A stretch of DNA of 16,791 bases from Pavlovales sp. CCMP2436 (lineage: Eukaryota > Haptophyta > Pavlovophyceae > Pavlovales): assembly GCA_026770615.1 (NCBI GenBank), contig MU631358.1, positions 74,111-90,901 on the forward strand, read 5' to 3'. Below, in pieces: positions 1 through 7,564 of the stretch. Position 1 is the stretch's first letter; each line of letters begins with the position of its first letter. The position numbers and the translations under genes are program-made. A model generated the notes under the pieces. That model had not been told where the DNA came from and did not search any database. It saw only the letters and a program-made list of their open reading frames with translations.

Positions 1-1446
1 TTAAGGGAGGGTGCAAGGAGGGGGATGACTTTTGCAACCGTGCTCGCGTATGCTGCGTTGCGGAGCTGCACGCGCGCGCGCAGGCCCAGCCCCCCTAATC
101 TCATGGGGAGTTTCTTGCGCTCGGGCCCGAGGGGCACGGCGTCGATATCGATGCCGGCGATGTCGTTCGAGAGCTCGGTGATGAGGGCGTCCATCCGCTG
201 AGCGATCTCAAGCGTGTGGTCGGGGTGCACGTGCTGCAGCCAGTAGTCGATGGTGTGCTGCGTGCTGAGCGTGAGCATCTGGTGTCAGTGCTGCGGGTGG
301 TCGCGCAAGGTGTTGTGTATCCTGCGCGCGTCCGCCTCGACCTTCTACCACACGTCGTCAAGATGCAGCCGGATGAAGTTGTCGTCTCCAATTGGGACTC
401 CTCCGTGCACGATGCCTAAGGCGGGCAAGGCTGTAGAGGCAGGGAGCTGTTCGCGTTGGCCGAGGGGGACAGGGGGGGTCAAGGCGCCAGCAGCGGTTGC
501 TGCGTTGGGGTGCGTTGCGTATGCACTCTTTGTGGGCTGGACTGTAAGCCGAGCTCAGAGAGTAATAGGCTGGTCAGCTGCGGGAAGGCTGCGAAGTCGG
601 CTGTAGCGTTACCGGACAAATTAATGTCATCTGCGATTGAGGACACAAGGGGGGGATTTGGTAAGCGGGTTATTTTTTTGATGACTCTTACGTGGAGAGG
701 TAAAGCGAAAAAGGGCATGCCTTCTTTCGACCCCTGCTGAAGTCCAATTACTGAGTTACATGGGGCAAGGACACGCGCGCCAACTGGGCCGATGGTAATG
801 GGGTTCGCTGGCGATAGAATACAGCATGCAAGTCGCGCAAGCGCGCGGAGCTCTGGGTCCTCCATCTCTGTGAGCACCTCGACGACCGCACTGCGTTCAA
901 TGCTGCCGAAGGCGTTCTGCACGTCCGCCTTAATGGTCGTGACTTCGGGATCGTCACCGAGGTGGATTGTGGCGCCGAACACGGACATGCTGATGCCGGA
1001 CTTTATTCCGACTGCGACTTGCTGGGGCCCAACGACGGTGGCGATCTTACGGCTCACCCCCTCGTGCATCACCGCCTTAGTGAGCACCGCTCGGAGGCTG
1101 CATCCCATGCCGATCGGGCGGAGGCCGCCGTTCGGCTTCTTCGGGGAGACGTTGCGGACGGCAGTCGCGAGGTAGTAGAGCTAGCTCGGTAAATCTCCGT
1201 TGACGAATAATTCGCCGTACCTGGTTAAGCTTAATATTATTTGCTTTGCACGGGGTGTTTTAAAAGACATAATCTGTGAGATTGCGAGTAGGAATGTATT
1301 GCTCCATGGGGATATTCCGGGTGCTGCCAGATGGTCGAGCTCTATTGATGCGGGGGAAGTTGGGGTCAGCGAGGAAAGTTGAGTCTATTGATTTGCGAGT
1401 CTGTGGGTGCTTGCTCGCGAGGGCCGCTAGGACGTTGGGGTCACTG
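1..1446 (-). pseudogene. Decayed reverse transcriptase of a non-LTR-like retroelement (partial)
   Basis: Read on the minus strand, this stretch carries the ordered blocks of an RT domain. Near 1400-1440 is DPNVLAALASKHP. Near 1330 is AAPGISPW. Near 1110-1150 is KKPNGGLRPIGMGCSLR, the usual palm entry. Motif A-like ADVQNAFGSIER is near 895-930, GLQQGSKEGMPFFALPLH near 700-750, and a YxDD-like box reading SIADD near 626-640. Further on, in another frame, come GGVPIGDDNFI near 375-405, TQHTIDYWLQH near 240-275 and LPMRLGGLGLRARVQL near 65-105. The coding is broken. There are in-frame TAG stops at 1181-1183 and 1385-1387, at least one frameshift between about 560 and 450, another near 1380, and stops near 290 and 340. 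It would have copied element RNA into DNA; now it is inactive. It continues beyond base 1. The family is inferred from motif order, so the exact clade is uncertain. Confidence 0.85.
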
Positions 1447-1558
1447 TAGTCATGTAGGCCATGGGGCTATATATAATATATATGGAGCGCTAAGATCAGC
1501 CTGGAACTTGAAACGTACCGCCAGCCCGAACCCCCTACATTAATATATGTACATAGTC

Positions 1559-1610
1559 CGCAGCAGGCAATGGGCGATGCAGCGCTCAGACCAGCACAAT
1601 ATTCAGAACA
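1559..1610 (-). repeat. Dispersed repeat R1, second half of a split copy
   Basis: On the minus strand this matches the middle of R1 (bases reading TTCTGAATRTTKTGCTGGTC and onwards to CATTGCCTGCTGCG). The first half of the same copy lies at 1996-2026. The two halves are separated by a 385-bp insertion. Confidence 0.8.
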
Positions 1611-1995
1611 TATATATATATATCAAAATCCGAATTAGTGCCCAGTCAGGGGGGGAAATCGAAAAAGTCCTGTGAGAATCCTCCGGAGCAAGTCAGGAAC
1701 CGGGTGCCCCATTCGCGAATCTGAAACAAACTCCGCGGCACCACTTCGGGAACCATGACTTTCTTTTCGCTTCCGAACGCTGAGAATCGGAAGTGTTAGT
1801 TACACGAAGTATGTTGTCGACCCTACAGGCACCTGGGAGGCACACGAGGTGGGCTCCGACCGTCGAGGAGGGCTCTATTCGACATCAGCTATTGACACTT
1901 AGCGCGCAAGGGTGAGCAATGTCTACTTCTTCGTCCCGGCCACCACTTTTCCCCTCCCCAGTGCGGAATCGCGCCACTAATTCGGATTTCGACCC
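1611..1995. mobile_element. MITE-like non-autonomous insertion with TIRs and AACA target duplication
   Basis: This 385-bp block interrupts an R1 repeat copy. The four bases AACA occur on both sides (1607-1610 and 1996-1999) but only once in intact R1 copies, as expected of a target-site duplication. Near each end is an inverted repeat of about 20 bp (1623-1642 and 1973-1992) with consensus TCRAAATCCGAATTAGTGSC, 18 of 20 bases matching. The left edge outside the TIR is a (TA)n run, so slippage may have altered that end. No convincing coding region lies inside, so it would need a transposase from elsewhere. The family is not recognised. Confidence 0.7.
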
Positions 1996-2026
1996 AACAG
2001 TCAGACGCCAGCTTGAATCCCTATCA
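1996..2026 (-). repeat. Dispersed repeat R1, first half of a split copy
   Basis: On the minus strand it reads TGATAGGGATTCAAGCTGGC and onwards to CTGACTGTT, the 5' part of R1. It starts about 20 bp beyond the stop codon of the minus-strand glycosyltransferase gene, so it probably lies in or next to that gene's 3' UTR. Confidence 0.85.
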
Positions 2027-2043
2027 GAAATATATACATATAA

Positions 2044-3866
2044 CTATACACGTGTGCGGGCCGGAAGTGTAACGCTCCCTCTATGGTGGGCTGCCCACCA
2101 TAGCTGTGGGCGCTGCGCCAAGGCGGAGTCGGATAGCGTCGGCACACCGCGGAAGAAGAGACTGCCTCGCTCGCTTTGGGGCGAACACTTCCTGTGACTG
2201 CAGGCAATGTCTATCGGCATATCGCTGAATTCGCGCCACCTTGTGCTGTTCATCAGCCCGAGGCCGGCGCGGTTCACGCAGCGGAGAGATTCCTCCCACA
2301 CGGCGACGCATTTGGCGCACAGGGTCGTTGGCAGCAGACTCACATCCGGGCTCCGAAGCGCGGCCAGCCCGTCGCGGAAATAGGCCGCCTGCTTTGCAAG
2401 GCGGCTCCCCAGCCAGTTTGCGGAGGAATCTGCGCCTTGCTTGGCGGGTGAGCCGCCTTTTTTTAAAGGCTCCCGTTTCGCGAGCGTCGGGAGCCCCCGG
2501 CATGCTGGCTCGCGGGGCAGATTGGCGTACGGCTTTGAGGCGCAGTGCGGCAGGCACCAGCGCCCGCTGCGCGGCAAAGGACCGGGGTTACCCTCGAGCG
2601 GCACGTCCGCGCCACTCGCGTGCTTCACTCGCCCCATGTAGAAGAAGAAGCCCTGATCAATGCCTTGATATGTATGAAATATGTAGTATGTGTTATATAT
2701 TATGTGAATGGAGGGGGATTCTGGATGGCGGTGTGGCAAATCAAGCTGATCTTAGCGCCCCAACGCAGGCTCCGACGCGCTACGCCAAAGTGGGGAACAT
2801 GGTATTACGTATTATGTATGATGATGATGATAAGAAGAAGAAGAAGAAGGAGTAGAAGAAGGAGTAGAAGAAGGAGTAGAAGAAGGAGTAGAAGAAGAAG
2901 AAGGAGAAGGAGAAGGAGAAGGAGAGGAAGAAGAAGAAGAAGAAGAAGGAGAAGGAGGAGGAGGAGAAGAAGAGGAATTATTATTACCGGCCGCGTAGAA
3001 GCTCCAGGTATTTCGGTGCATCATGTCCTTGGTAGACGGCGCGAGAGACGTCCAGACATCGTCCTTCTTCGGGATCACATAGCGCGGCCGGCCGCGCAGG
3101 TCCCAGCCGTGCGTGGCGTTGAAGGAGGAGTTGGCGCGCCCCAACAACTCGAGGCCCTCCGCGTAAACCTTGAGGGATGGCCTAATGAGCTGTGTAGTGG
3201 GGGGTGGAGGGGAGGAGCCACATCATACATAGCCGCATGTTGGCACAGGCGCATGCGTAATAATCTTAATCTTAATAACATAATCACAAAATAATTCATG
3301 CCATATCTGGTGGGGGGGGGGTGTCACAGTCATACCATGATTCCGCCGTTGAGCGGCGAGCTCGCGTCGGGCTCTGAGACCAACGACAGGCCCTTTTCGC
3401 GCGCGAGGTTAAGCAGTCCGACCCAGTCCTCCCCGACCAATGCCGAGCGGCTCTCCATCAGCGGCGTGTAGGGCAGCACGTCCAGATCGAGGTAAAGTGC
3501 AAACTCTGTGTCCGGGATGGCCAGAGCCGCCCACTTTTGCAGGCAGCGGACGTGGTATCGTTGGCGTTCCGGAATCGCCGCGAGCGGGGCGTAGGCAAGC
3601 GCGCGCTTCAGATTAGGATCGATGCCGCCAATGCGAACGGCCACGCCGTTCCGCGCGAGCAGCGTGCGCTTCGGCCAGCACTCGGTCAGGATGTCAACAG
3701 CGCCCTGGCGAGAGGTGCCCGGATGACTGCTCGCAATTAGGGTAGAGAGCGCCACCGCCCGCTCGGTCCAGAAGGCGATTGGGCACGCCACGTCGACCCG
3801 CCCGCAGTGCTGGTCGAACATGGCGAGCAAGACGATGGACACAACGAACTTGTGCTCAGCCACCAT
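2044..3866 (-). CDS. Glycosyltransferase (nucleotide-sugar, DxD type), three exons
   Basis: The predicted 450-residue protein should transfer a sugar from a nucleotide donor, probably in the secretory pathway. Exon 1 is 3336-3866, exon 2 is 2988-3189 and exon 3 is 2044-2663; introns are 146 and 324 nt. Exon 1 encodes a weak hydrophobic start (residues 7-16) and FALYLDLDVLP, with the DxD metal/donor motif at about 127-129. Splicing joins NGGIM to LIRPSLKVYAEGLELL, restoring the NGGxMLxRPS block typical of GT8-like folds. The next junction joins WSFYAAG to IDQGFFFYMGR, matching the family's DQGxxxY block. Intron 2 ends in AAG, a weaker acceptor. The three exons sum exactly to 451 codons. The Cys-containing C-terminal 170 residues are not recognised and are less certain. 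The ATG at 3866 is the first after an upstream in-frame TAA; an upstream exon cannot be excluded. Donor and acceptor sugars are unknown. Confidence 0.72.
2818..2977. repeat. Purine-rich microsatellite in glycosyltransferase intron 2
   Basis: An ATG-repeat leads into about 145 bases that are almost all A and G on the plus strand, including four tandem units of AGAAGAAGGAGT between about 2840 and 2895. On the gene's strand it is a pyrimidine tract inside intron 2. The long Ser/Pro/Thr reading frame through it is only the repeat being translated. Confidence 0.9.
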
Positions 3867-4341
3867 CTCGGGCTGCGCTGAGAGCTGCGTGCTCAGAGCT
3901 GCGTGGCGTGCTTAGAGCTGCGTGCTGGGAGCCGTCGTGCCGTCTGCGTTGAACCTTGGTTGAACCACCCGCATGCGATTTTTTTGGTCGATTTCAAATG
4001 CGGTTGTGGCGCGGCTACAAAAAAACCGTTCTCCAGCTATTAACTCTTGAATTATCCCTTGGCCTCGTCTTGCTGTCGACTTGCGTTTGCTGATTAGTCG
4101 GCGTACGGACTATCGGCCCGGATTGTTGCCCGCGCTCCCGCTGCCGCCGCCGTACCGCCTGGCCGCGGGGCAGCCGCGGCGTGGGACGTTGGGGCGCAGG
4201 GGCAGGGCGACGGGGGGGGGGGGATTGATGCGCGGATGAAGGGGCATGCCAATAGGGGCGCAGAAGTTAAATGTCAACAACGTCCGGTCCGGTTGGGCGC
4301 CGTTGATAAAAGTGGTGCAGCGCAACATCATTCATTATAAT
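3867..4341. other. Divergent intergenic region
   Basis: This spacer separates the minus-strand glycosyltransferase start from the plus-strand methyltransferase locus. Close to the glycosyltransferase start it has three irregularly spaced copies of AGAGCTGCGT (3881-3890, 3895-3904, 3914-3923). There is a G11 run near 4211-4221 and a GC-rich stretch at 4120-4200. Promoters for both genes may lie here, but no clear TATA box or initiator is visible. A 73-codon minus frame at 4110-4331 is not supported by any recognised motif. Confidence 0.6.
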
Positions 4342-4374
4342 TTTTCCGCTCGAGTCCTCTCCTCGTCGTCGGTT
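4342..4374 (+). repeat. Dispersed repeat R2, short copy
   Basis: About 33 bases containing CCGCTCGAGTCCTCTC and then CGTCGTCGGTT. It matches the outer end of the R2 copies at 12074-12167 and 13782-13885 with a few differences, then diverges. It lies 36 bp before an R1 copy. Confidence 0.7.
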
Positions 4375-4410
4375 GATATATCAATCTAGAGGGAGAACAC
4401 ATATATATAC

Positions 4411-4536
4411 TGATAGGGATTCAAGCTGGCGTCTGACTGTTCTGAATGTTTTGCTGGTCTGAGCGCTGCGTCGCCCATTGCCTGCTGCGTGCCTTAGTCG
4501 GCTGTGCTGGCTTGGGCGCCACCGCGCGTGCCGATG
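4411..4536 (+). repeat. Dispersed repeat R1, full-length 126-bp copy
   Basis: Starts TGATAGGGATTCAAGCTGGC and ends GCCGATG. It has the same 126-base length and near-identical sequence to the minus-strand copy at 11375-11500. One frame encodes a peptide starting MFCWSERCVAHCLLR that recurs in both copies, which follows from shared DNA rather than from evidence of expression. It overlaps the open frame of the methyltransferase first exon. Confidence 0.9.
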
Positions 4537-5986
4537 GATCTCCGGTAGTGTGCCCGGACAAGACAGGCATCTCCCGCCTGGCCGCAGCCCGGCACCTCCT
4601 GTTCGAATCGCTGGTGTCTTGTCGAGTCGGGAGGTGCCGGGCTGCGGCCAGGCGACAGATTGCCCGCTCGACTTCGACCCCGCTCGACTTGACCGGGTTG
4701 CTGTGCTCTCGCGCGCGCCCGCGGCCGCCACTTTTGCGCGCGCGGAGCTAGAGAGGCGCCACGGTTCGGCGCTGAAGCTTTGCGCGGGCGGCAGCGGTTT
4801 GCTCAAGAGCGGCGGGTGGTGCCTAGAGAAGCCTGTACCCGAAGCTGCTCCAACCAGCGTTAACGCGAACGAGCTGATCAGATCGCTGCTCGTCGTGCGG
4901 CCGGGGCGCCGCAGAACGCTGTCATGCGCGGGAGGACGCTGGGTGCTGTACCCTGGCGACGGGCGTGGCTTCTTTCTGCCACGCGACCACGGTACGTGCC
5001 ACCCACAAATACCCACATAAGAAGTTCCCCCCCCCTCCCTCTAGTGATACCGGACGACACCGCAACCGGACCACGCGACGGTACTACAGTGCCCCCCTAC
5101 ATACTCCGTGTCCCCCTACAACACACCCATCCATCCCCACGCCACCCCCACCCTCCCCTCGCAGTGGTGGCCGACGACGTGGCTGTGAGCACGGTCTGGA
5201 CCGTGCTCAAGTCGCGAGGCGGAGGCAGGGCGTTCACCATCTCAGACTTCGGCGCGGGGGTTGGGCAGTATGGCCGCTCTCTCATCGCGAGCGACCCGTC
5301 GCTCGAGTCGTCCTACGCGCCCTACGACGGTGCAGGCAATGTTGAGGAGCTAACAAACGGATTCGTGAAATTCTTCGGTATTTCATGTGCCAAGCGCTGT
5401 TGTTTGATGCTCACTGTCCGTTAGACACTGGTTACTATACTAACCCCCCCCTCCCCCCCTCGCCGCTCTCGTCGTCGGCTCCTCTCAGACTTGACGATGG
5501 CAATGGCGCTGCCAAGAACCTATTGGGTAATGTCACTCGAAGGTGCGGGATGTGCTCCATACCCAAACCCAGTCTTTACTCCCTCCTACAGTAACCCCCC
5601 CCCCCTCCCCCCAACCGCAACCACCACCAGTGGGCGAGCACATCCCGCACCATAATGAGGCAATGGTGATTCAAAACCTGCATTCGCACAACTGCCGCGG
5701 CATTATCCTCTCGTGGGGCAAGCTGGGCTCGCGAGGTCGGGGCCACGTGAACAATCACGCGCCGGAGCACCTCCTCAAAATATATAAGGCCCTCGGCTAC
5801 CGGCTGAACGAAAAGCTGACATCCACTGCCCGGGGCAAACACCGCGCGGCCGGGTTCACACCCGCGTCGCGGGTTCCGGACATGGAGTGGACAGAGCAGC
5901 AGGACTGCGTATACTATTGGCTGCGCACTGTCATGGTCTTCGAGCGCGTCGTGCCGCTGCACGGGGAAGGATGCTCTGTCGGATGA
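4463..5986 (+). CDS. METTL24-like SAM-dependent methyltransferase, five exons, start unresolved
   Basis: Exons are 4463(open)-4991, 5045-5080, 5165-5377, 5489-5542 and 5631-5986; introns are 53, 84, 111 and 88 nt, all GT..AG and all phase 1. The joined frame gives SGGWCLEKP near the end of exon 1. Exon 3 holds FGAGVGQYGR (SAM motif I) and YDGAGNVEELTNGFVKFFD. Splicing of exons 4 and 5 restores WVMSLEVGEHIPHHNE, followed by HNCRGIILSWGKLGSRGRGHVNN, LLKIYKALGY and YWLRTVMVFERV. This block order is that of METTL24-like methyltransferases, so methyl transfer from SAM is expected; the substrate is unknown. The first exon has no in-frame ATG after an in-frame TGA at 4460-4462, and its start lies in an R1 repeat. 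The gene may therefore need an upstream exon or be 5'-truncated. The C-terminal two thirds looks intact. Confidence 0.85.
4575..4654. repeat. Perfect 25-bp inverted repeat (hairpin) in methyltransferase exon 1
   Basis: Arm 4575-4599 is the exact reverse complement of arm 4630-4654, with a 30-nt loop between. The arms are GC-rich, beginning CGCCTGGCCGCAGCCC. It sits just past the end of the R1 repeat and before the recognisable methyltransferase blocks. In RNA it would form a very stable stem. Confidence 0.95.
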
Positions 5987-6021
5987 GATAATATTATTAA
6001 AAAGATATTTCTTATATATAC

Positions 6022-6044
6022 TTATAGGGATTCAAGCTGACGTC
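6022..6044 (+). repeat. Dispersed repeat R1, diverged fragment
   Basis: Reads TTATAGGGATTCAAGCTGAC followed by GTC, close to the first 23 bases of R1. It is preceded by TATATATAC as in other copies, then diverges. It lies about 35 bp after the methyltransferase stop codon. Confidence 0.7.
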
Positions 6045-6495
6045 GTATGCAAACTGTCCTGACTTTCGATATAGCTTGAACCGTCTTGCCCTTGGATCGA
6101 CCAATGAGCTTATTAAACGGCCTCCTAGCGCAAAAAAAACACGAAAAAACGAAAAACAAAAAACTGCTCGCAAAAAAAAATTTAAGTGGGCCACATAACC
6201 TGGGCAGCGCTGTACCTGTAAGCCACCAGTGTAACGTCTCTTGTTACTATTTGTACCGGTTTAACAAAAAAAAGACCAACTTTGGAGACCCCGAAATTGA
6301 GACGCGCGTAAGAGTGAAAAAACGTTACATAAAAGCAGGGATAAAAGCAAAAAGTGATCACAAAATCACAATAAATCACAGGGGGCAGCAGCAGGGGGGA
6401 ATAGTAGGCCAGCAGACAAGCGTGGGCAGTAGGCAGACTGGCAGCGGGCACAGCGTCGCTTTCTACCATCCTCGGTTGCTGGGGCAAAATTCTCA

Positions 6496-6541
6496 GGGGT
6501 GGGGTTGGGGGGGGTGTGAGGGTGGGGGTGGGGGAGGGGGG
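6496..6541 (+). other. G-run block with quadruplex potential
   Basis: Six closely spaced runs of three to eight G, separated by one to five bases, on the plus strand. It satisfies the usual G-quadruplex pattern. It immediately precedes a small open frame at 6552. Confidence 0.75.
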
Positions 6542-6551
6542 TGTCATTTAG

Positions 6552-6773
6552 ATGACGACTCTTATAAATATTGAAGAACTCGTGTTGGATACGCCGGTGA
6601 ATCTAATCTCTCGTCTAGTCCTTGCAGTGCTAGACGGTACCCGTCGACTCGACGAGCGGCAGGTCTCTACCGTAGGGAAGTTGAGCGAATGTAAGCGGAA
6701 CGGGAACAGACGAACAAAAACGGCTGATGAAGCAAAAGCGGGCGGGAAGCCGAAACCCGTAACCGAAGAGTGA
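6552..6773 (+). CDS. Small unrecognised open frame (73 codons)
   Basis: An ATG-initiated frame just after the G-run block encodes a charged peptide starting MTTLINIEELVLDTPVNLIS, with a Lys/Arg-rich C-terminal half ending KPKPVTEE. No domain is recognised and there is no splice or neighbour evidence. It may be chance or part of a larger spliced gene. Confidence 0.2.
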   Translation: MTTLINIEELVLDTPVNLISRLVLAVLDGTRRLDERQVSTVGKLSECKRNGNRRTKTADEAKAGGKPKPVTEE

Positions 6774-7100
6774 TTAACAGCAACAGTGTTGCTATTAATT
6801 TGACTCTCGGTTCAACACATACAAATTAATAACCCGGCTGCGCGCGTGCTGATTGTTATTAACATTTTGCGCTTCCCCTCGGCTCGCTCGGGGCTCCCAG
6901 CTAGAGCGGCAGGCAGGTGCGACTTCGACCGGCGCCCGAATTTCCTCGCGCGCACCGTTAGCGACACGGCCCGGCTCTTAAATAGGGCGTGTACGGATGG
7001 TCCGTTGGTCTCCGGGCCGGGGGACCGGGGAGCGCCTAAGTGGCACTCCAGCTTGTATCGCAAACCCACTAAAATAGGTAACACATCGAAGTTACTTGTG

Positions 7101-7181
7101 AGGCAGGGTTATTTTTAGTGGGCATTTCTTTTCCATCTAGATAGAGATATGCGGGCAGGGTTATATTTAGATGGCATCTCT
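7101..7181 (+). repeat. Diverged direct repeat, about 52-bp period
   Basis: GGCAGGGTTATTTTTAGTGG followed by GCATTTC near 7101-7128 recurs as GGCAGGGTTATATTTAGATG followed by GCATCTC near 7154-7180. The second copy continues into the left arm of the inverted repeat region. Confidence 0.6.
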
Positions 7182-7390
7182 ACATAATATCATAGCGGGC
7201 ATTTTGCTACCGATATAAGCTTTGAACCAAGCCATTAATGAGGCAAATCCCTAGACCATGGTGGCCGTACGCCCTTCGCCCCAGGGAGCGCAGCGCACGT
7301 GCACGACGGTGCACCTGGCTGCTCACAAGGGACATAGAGCACGTCAAGACAATGATTGCTGTTTAAACCCTCGCCCGCATATCTCTATCT
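7139..7390. repeat. 18-bp perfect inverted repeat flanking 216 bp
   Basis: AGATAGAGATATGCGGGC at 7139-7156 is exactly reversed at 7373-7390. The match extends inward for several bases (AGGGTT) if one extra base is allowed. It could be the ends of a small mobile element, but no target duplication is obvious outside the arms. Confidence 0.75.
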
Positions 7391-7564
7391 GCTATACAAT
7401 ATTACCGTGTTTGAGCTGCGAGGCCCGATTTAAGTACTGCGCTTATAACTAACTTAATGCCGCACACGTGTACTTTATAACCAGTTTTTTGCACGTAACT
7501 ATGTACTGATGTGTATATTCGATTCCTATTTTATTTTGGTGCGCTTTAACACGTGAAAGCAGGG

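Larger units (their letters stand above)
5987..6551. other. Spacer with R1 fragment, A-rich tracts and G-run block
   Basis: After the methyltransferase stop comes an AT-rich stretch (5988-6020) that may include the 3' end of the transcript. Then comes the diverged R1 fragment, A-rich tracts (6129-6182) and a G-run block at 6496-6541. A 162-codon frame across 6086-6574 is driven by A and G homopolymers and resembles no protein known to me. Confidence 0.6.
6774..7564. other. Spacer between small frame and large minus-strand gene
   Basis: Contains a near-palindrome around AGCAACAGTGTTGCT (about 6779-6793). An unassigned GC-richer stretch (6880-7040) is open on both strands but carries no recognised motif. 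There is also a diverged direct repeat and an 18-bp inverted repeat, listed separately. The last 150 bases probably include the 3' UTR of the large minus-strand gene. Confidence 0.55.

Noticed and set aside
101..391. 96-codon minus frame rich in Thr, Ser and Arg
   Set aside because: It starts with TTG and is out of frame with the RT blocks (DYWLQH, LGGLGLR) that occupy the same bases.
2812..3147. Ser/Pro/Thr-rich continuation of glycosyltransferase exon 2
   Set aside because: It reads straight through a donor site and a trinucleotide microsatellite. Splicing at 2988 restores the expected family block instead.
4110..4331. 73-codon minus frame beginning MMLRCTTFINGAQPDRTLL
   Set aside because: It contains a Pro tract from a G homopolymer on the other strand, with no family match and no clear junction to the glycosyltransferase.
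4490..4610. tRNA-like A box (TGCCTTAGTCGG) in R1 and a B-box-like TTCGAATC near 4601, suggesting a tRNA-derived SINE
   Set aside because: The two boxes are about 105 bp apart, the second is outside R1 and inside the inverted-repeat loop, and no cloverleaf can be drawn.
4446..4751. 101-codon plus frame starting in R1
   Set aside because: The methyltransferase frame, confirmed by splice junctions further on, is a different one. The peptide is shared with the other R1 copy only because the DNA is.
6086..6574. 162-codon plus frame
   Set aside because: It is dominated by Lys and Gly from A and G homopolymers and has no recognised motif or splice support.
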